A stretch of DNA of 64,000 nucleotides from BRH-c25 sp964619815 (GTDB lineage: Bacteria > Bacillota > Clostridia > Lutisporales > Lutisporaceae): contig CAZUGK010000003.1 of assembly GCA_964619815.1 (NCBI GenBank), positions 1 through 64,000 on the forward strand, written 5' to 3'. The notes below the pieces were generated by a model. That model worked only from the letters and a program-made list of their open reading frames with translations, did not search any database and had not been told where the DNA came from. Below are positions 60,057-64,000 of the stretch, piece by piece. The first letter of the stretch is position 1. Each line of letters begins with the position of its first letter. The position numbers and the translations under genes were made by a program.

Positions 60057-61055
60057 TTACTTACCCAATATTGTTTTCATTGTCCCATAGTATTCTGACC
60101 ATATCTTTGTAAAGTCTTCTCTGTTAGCAAAGCCTTCGCGGTCACTAAGAGCTACGGATTTCTTCCAATCATCCCATTCCTTGGATTGGCAAACCTTTAC
60201 TGCAGCGGCCTCAAAGGCATTTATAGCCTCTTCAGGTGTACCCTTTTTTGCAACTATTCCTCTCCATGGTCCGATATATGCGTCATATCCAAGCTCCCCA
60301 GTGCTTTCTATATCAGGAACTGTTGAAGCTCTCTTTTCACTGAGTATTACAATACCCTTCATATCGCCGGATTCCAGGTAGGCATTTGCATCAAACGGGC
60401 TTGTGAGAACCATGTCCACATGGCCGCCGATAACAGCTGCATTTGCTTCTGCACCGCTTGAGTATGGTACCAACGGTACATCTATTCCGGCTTTTTCAAA
60501 TAACTGATTTACTGAAACAGCGTCAATACCTGCAACTGACATAAGTCCGATCTTTGCTTTTCCAGGGTTTGCCTTGGCATATTCCACCAACTCTTTGAAG
60601 TTGTTATACGGAACGTTCTTGCCTGCAAGAATGATGTTTGCATCCTGTACCAATCTTACTACAGGTACTGTTTCGTTTAATATATCAAAGTTAGTTGTCT
60701 TATTAACAGCCGCTATAAGGTGGGAAGGAGTATACATTGCGAAGGTATATCCGTCAGCAGGCTGCTTGTTGAGGAACTCAGCACCTTTTACACCGGAAGC
60801 GCCTTCAACATTATTAATAGTTATCGGAACGCCAAGTTCTTTTTCCATTAATGGAGCAAAAGCTCTGATTGTTGTATCAGTTCCGCTTCCAGGTCCGAAA
60901 GGAATAACGATTTCGATTTTCCTTTCAAATTTCCATTCTTTTGCTTCTGATGATGCTCCCGGAGCTGCTGCTTCCTGAGCAGGCTTGGAAGCACAACCTG
61001 CAAGTAATGACAGTGTCAGAACTATGCATAGTACCAGTGCTAATTTCTTTTTCAT
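60057..61055 (-). CDS. tctC: Tripartite tricarboxylate transporter substrate-binding lipoprotein (TctC/Bug), second copy
   Basis: 332 residues with the signal LALVLCIVLTLSLLAGCASK (lipobox LAGC). IEIVIPFGPGSGTDTTIRAF, VEGASGVKGAEFLNKQPADG and LELGYDAYIGPWRG-like text (GELGYDAYIGPWRGIVAKKG) mark the Bug family. It precedes tctB-tctA and follows the LarA-like gene by 23 bases. Given the lyase genes, citrate, aconitate or citramalate are the likely ligands. GGGGG precedes the ATG. Confidence 0.93.
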   Translation of the reverse strand: MKKKLALVLCIVLTLSLLAGCASKPAQEAAAPGASSEAKEWKFERKIEIVIPFGPGSGTDTTIRAFAPLMEKELGVPITINNVEGASGVKGAEFLNKQPADGYTFAMYTPSHLIAAVNKTTNFDILNETVPVVRLVQDANIILAGKNVPYNNFKELVEYAKANPGKAKIGLMSVAGIDAVSVNQLFEKAGIDVPLVPYSSGAEANAAVIGGHVDMVLTSPFDANAYLESGDMKGIVILSEKRASTVPDIESTGELGYDAYIGPWRGIVAKKGTPEEAINAFEAAAVKVCQSKEWDDWKKSVALSDREGFANREDFTKIWSEYYGTMKTILGK

Positions 61056-61078
61056 TTGAAAATCCCCCTTTTATTTTT

Positions 61079-62344
61079 TTATAACACACGCGGTATAATA
61101 TTTACCGCCCGTGGTAACACAATTATTTTTTCGGGCACCTTTTCAATGCTTGCCTTTTCAATTGCTGCCTGCAGGTTTGGTGCCCATTCGAGCATCATTT
61201 CGTTAAGATCTTCCTCCATAACATTTTCCGAAACGATAATTACCCTGCCTTTTGTCATTGCTCTCGCATACATAAAGGCTTTGTTGCTTCCGACATTGTA
61301 GCCTTCTTTTCTGAACCTTTCAACTACTTCATGAGGAGTTTCCGCCTCAACCAACCACTGCCGGAATACCCCTTCTCCAATACCGTCCTCTGCATTTGCA
61401 TTCAGAATATATACACAGCCCGGCCTTCCCAAAGGTTCTGCAACAGACAGCGCTTTCTGGGCCTGGTAAAGGTTGGAGTCTCTGGGATAGCCCCCTGGAC
61501 TGGTGATTACTATATCCGCCAGACCATGAATCTCTACCTCGCTGACCTTCTTACAGATTTCCACTCCTTTTGCATGTGCTTCTTCAATTTCCCCGACAAC
61601 AAATGCAATATCTTGTTTGTGCGGGTCCTGAATTGCATTAACCATAAACCTTACATTTACCTTTTTTGCAGCCTCCAAAGCCGCCTCATGGAATGGATTT
61701 CCATAAATGAAGCCCATTGCCGGCTCAAACGGTCTGATTGGCAGAGAATGATGTATCTTCAAGGTATCCAGTCCCGCCACACCGGGAACAATACTTTTTC
61801 TTCCGCCGCTGTAGCCTGCTGCATGATGCGGTGCAATCAACCCTGTGGTTATAACAAATGTGCTTTCGACAACTGCTTTATTAACATACAGAGGTAAGCC
61901 GGAGGCAGTATTACCCAGAAATATCATGCTCTCCTTGTCTGTACAATCGTGTTGAATAACCTTATGCTTTTCTTTATACTCTGCCCCGATGATGTTTGTG
62001 ATTTCTTCATCAGTGCTTGCTCTATGACTGCCGGCAGCAACGATGAATTTTATATTCTCTGCAGGGACTCCAGCAGCAGACAGTCTTTCCATAATTTCCT
62101 TAACAATGATCCGATTTGGTCCGGGTCTTGTGTGATCGTTCACTACTATCAGAACCTGCTCGTTCCTGCTCACCATGTTCTCTAACCGGTCGGAGCCGAT
62201 TGGGTTATCCATAGCCTCTTTTAGCAGCTGCTCTGCTGGAGTTGTTACCTTTGGGACATCTACATCAATTACCTGCAACTCAATATCATCACTGATGAAA
62301 GCCTCTTGTGCAGTTTTTCCGTAGGGAACACTAATTTTCGCCAA
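61079..62344 (-). CDS. larA: LarA-family (nickel-dependent) 2-hydroxyacid racemase
   Basis: 421 residues of the DUF2088/LarA family. VNDHTRPGPNRIIVKEIMER, IVAAGSHRASTDEEI (catalytic His region) and APHHAAGYSGGRKSIVPGVA (second His and the Lys that holds the nickel-pincer nucleotide) are intact, then ITSPGGYPRDSNLYQAQKAL. Known members racemise lactate, malate, 2-hydroxyglutarate or related acids. A TTG start at 62344 has GGAG nine bases upstream. The cofactor genes larB, larC and larE are not in the window. Its place between citF and the transporter suggests a 2-hydroxyacid connected with citrate or citramalate. Confidence 0.9.
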   Translation of the reverse strand: MAKISVPYGKTAQEAFISDDIELQVIDVDVPKVTTPAEQLLKEAMDNPIGSDRLENMVSRNEQVLIVVNDHTRPGPNRIIVKEIMERLSAAGVPAENIKFIVAAGSHRASTDEEITNIIGAEYKEKHKVIQHDCTDKESMIFLGNTASGLPLYVNKAVVESTFVITTGLIAPHHAAGYSGGRKSIVPGVAGLDTLKIHHSLPIRPFEPAMGFIYGNPFHEAALEAAKKVNVRFMVNAIQDPHKQDIAFVVGEIEEAHAKGVEICKKVSEVEIHGLADIVITSPGGYPRDSNLYQAQKALSVAEPLGRPGCVYILNANAEDGIGEGVFRQWLVEAETPHEVVERFRKEGYNVGSNKAFMYARAMTKGRVIIVSENVMEEDLNEMMLEWAPNLQAAIEKASIEKVPEKIIVLPRAVNIIPRVL

Positions 62345-62393
62345 TAAACATCACTCCTCTCCCTCAACACGTTTTCCCGATAAAGCTTTAATT

Positions 62394-63932
62394 TTATACC
62401 TGCTTTATCACATCAATCACACTGCTGTCACGGTAATAAACCAAGCCTACAATTTTCTCCTTGTACGAAATTGCCTTTGGCTTACCCGTTATTTTCTCTG
62501 CTGTCCTTTTTAATTCCTCAATAGTGCTAAGCTCAATACCAGCTGAAGTCAACCTGTCAATCAGATCCTGGCGCAGCGGATTAACTGCCACACCATATTC
62601 TGTAACAAATACATCTACTGTATTGCCTGGAGTTATAATTGTATTTACTCTATCAAGGATTGTCGGTATTCTCCCTCTAACAAGCGGCGCCACAACAATA
62701 GTCAGCTTTGCTCCGGAGGCAGTATCCGGATGTCCCCCGATAGCGCCTCTGATAACTCCATCTGACCCTGTCAGTACATTTACGTTATAATCCGCATCAA
62801 TTTCCAGGGCACTTAATACGACCATATCCAGCTGTTCCACCGCCGATCCCTCCAAGCCGGGGCCTGCGTAATGATGACCGCTTACTTCACAATGAAACGG
62901 GTTTTCTCTTATGCTTCTGGCAGCTTCAAGATCGAAATCCTGAACATCCAGAAGCTTTTTTATCAATCCCTCCTCATGAAGCTTGACCATCGCACCGGTA
63001 ATTCCACCCAGCGCGAAATCTGCCTTAATAGCTTTATTCAGCATTTTCTCCCTCAGGAACCTTGTTACTGCGAGTGCTGCACCCCCGGTCCCCGTTTGGA
63101 AAGAAAAGCCTTCTTTGAAATATCCTGAGTTTTCCATTATATCAGCAGCCGATTTTGCTATTTTTAATTCTCTCGGGTTGGTTGTAAATCTGGTTGCACC
63201 GCTTGAAATACCTTTTGGATTACCTATTTCATCCACTTTTACAATAAAATCTACATCAATTTCCGGGATGGCACAAGGGGTATTCGGATAGGCAACAATA
63301 TTATTCGTAAGAATTATTGTCTTGTCTGCATAATGCGCATCTACCATAGCATATCCCAAGGATCCGCAATCGTAAGAATTATCACCGTCTCTGTTATAAC
63401 CGTTGGAATTTCCCGCGCAGTCACATGCCGGTACACCAAGAAACGCAACATCTATTTTCAGTTTTCCGGAGGCTATGGCATAAGCCCTGCCGCCATGGGA
63501 GCGAAAAACCACCGGTGAATCCATCAATCCATTTGAAATAGCATTAGCAAGCTCTCCTCGGAGACCACTTGTCTCTATACGCTTTACTACACCGTTTTTT
63601 ATATGCTCAATCATCGGCTCATGACAGTCAGTTAATGAGCTGGCTGCTACAACCAAATCCTTATAGCCCATCCTGGCAAGTGTATCAATGACCATATTTA
63701 CTATGTAGTCACCATTACGGAAGTGGTGGTGAAATGATATTGTCATTCCATCTTTGAGTCCGGACATTTCAACTGCCTTTTCCAAAGACTCCGCTATTTT
63801 TTTTCTACGCCCTTCCGGAGCTTTAAGCTCCTCCTCCAAGGCTGTCCCTCCGTTGCGTTTACCGTCAAATGCTTTCAACTGTCCTATCCCTTCTATGTAT
63901 TCCGGGAACTCAACCCCTAGTATGTTTCTCAT
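62394..63932 (-). CDS. citF: Citrate lyase alpha subunit (citrate CoA-transferase, CitF)
   Basis: 512 residues, the family's usual length. GMTISFHHHFRNGDYIVNMV, LGVPACDCAGNSNGYNRDG, FSFQTGTGGAALAVTRFLRE and GHPDTASGAKLTIVVAPLVR are characteristic. It exchanges acetyl for citrate on the acyl carrier subunit before CitE cleaves it to oxaloacetate. Citramalate lyase has the same subunits, so the true substrate might be citramalate. ATG 63932 with GGGGGG eight bases upstream is preferred. It follows citE by 13 bases. Confidence 0.93.
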   Translation of the reverse strand: MRNILGVEFPEYIEGIGQLKAFDGKRNGGTALEEELKAPEGRRKKIAESLEKAVEMSGLKDGMTISFHHHFRNGDYIVNMVIDTLARMGYKDLVVAASSLTDCHEPMIEHIKNGVVKRIETSGLRGELANAISNGLMDSPVVFRSHGGRAYAIASGKLKIDVAFLGVPACDCAGNSNGYNRDGDNSYDCGSLGYAMVDAHYADKTIILTNNIVAYPNTPCAIPEIDVDFIVKVDEIGNPKGISSGATRFTTNPRELKIAKSAADIMENSGYFKEGFSFQTGTGGAALAVTRFLREKMLNKAIKADFALGGITGAMVKLHEEGLIKKLLDVQDFDLEAARSIRENPFHCEVSGHHYAGPGLEGSAVEQLDMVVLSALEIDADYNVNVLTGSDGVIRGAIGGHPDTASGAKLTIVVAPLVRGRIPTILDRVNTIITPGNTVDVFVTEYGVAVNPLRQDLIDRLTSAGIELSTIEELKRTAEKITGKPKAISYKEKIVGLVYYRDSSVIDVIKQV

Positions 63933-63945
63933 AAAGCATTCCCCC

Positions 63946-64000
63946 CTACACTCTTTTATAAATGCCGGCTGCTTCTGCAAGCTCAAGTATACGTTCTGCT
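63946..64000 (-). CDS. citE: Citrate lyase beta subunit (CitE), last 17 codons
   Basis: The end of a minus-strand gene running out of the window: AERILELAEAAGIYKRV then stop. The pattern (R/E)AxxIlxxAxxaG is the normal C terminus of CitE/citryl-CoA lyase, and the position directly before citF fits the citDEF order. Only the tail is seen, so the call depends on context. Confidence 0.7.
   Translation of the reverse strand, partial: AERILELAEAAGIYKRV

Overview
The window reads as a piece of a draft or metagenome-assembled genome (three N runs: 16449-16497, 29613-29622, 40800-40809) of an anaerobic, A+T-rich member of the Bacillota, class Clostridia. The grounds are a four-subunit 2-oxoacid:ferredoxin oxidoreductase, Ptb-Buk, a vanillate-type UbiD/VdcD decarboxylase, citrate lyase genes, strong GGAGG ribosome sites and a PBSX-like phage tail module. 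No rRNA, tRNA, CRISPR array or complete transposase gene was seen. Most genes lie on the minus strand.

Layout. 1-1362: the 3' part of an AraC-type regulator and a flavin reductase-like gene. 1437-10734: a carbohydrate operon with a lipoprotein binding protein, ATPase, two permeases, DeoR regulator, FGGY kinase, M42 peptidase and BtpA protein. The M42, BtpA and DeoR set recalls the uncharacterised sgc operon of E. coli (SgcX, SgcQ, SgcR), here with an ABC importer and a kinase instead of a PTS. 11104-12192: gene debris (D-aminoacylase and SLC13 fragments) around a palindromic element. 12367-14764: a DUF2975 / small XRE / DUF4173 membrane module. 15065-16846: a methyl-accepting chemotaxis protein. 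17148-29612: a contractile-tail cluster (sheath, tube, tape measure, baseplate, fibre, holin, endolysin) with a repressor and an ImmA-like gene but no capsid, portal, terminase or integrase. It is best read as a tailocin or a defective prophage. The tail chaperone carries an A-AAA-AAC slippery site and an overlapping -1 frame.

29841-40812: an acid-sugar operon with a DUF1537 kinase, Fe-dependent dehydrogenase, PdxA-like dehydrogenase, DapA-like aldolase, 2-hydroxyacid dehydrogenase and a tripartite tricarboxylate transporter (TctBAC). It has a well-formed sigma-54 promoter and three tandem GTTGC-N5-GCAAC dyads, next to a PrpR-type sigma-54 activator. 41078-44236: a spermidine-synthase-like protein, a small membrane protein and a truncated M24 peptidase ending in a palindromic element. 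44253-46739: IclR-VdcC-VdcD, with a 35-bp inverted repeat over the promoter. 46905-53543: a DASS anion transporter, Ptb, Buk and a 2-oxoacid:ferredoxin oxidoreductase, a route from 2-oxoacids through acyl-CoA to an acid plus ATP.

53888-64000: a citrate/tricarboxylate cluster running citE (partial), citF, larA-like, tctC-tctB-tctA, a soluble chemoreceptor with a PrpR-type sensor domain, citG, citX, prpF and an isocitrate dehydrogenase remnant. It joins uptake, isomerisation or racemisation, cleavage, lyase prosthetic-group synthesis and chemotaxis toward what is probably the same class of substrate.

The strongest leads are the PrpR_N-chemoreceptor chimera, the sigma-54/PrpR control region, the tail cluster with its unannotated frameshift product, the sgc-like ABC operon, and short GTGCCAGA palindromic elements at broken genes.
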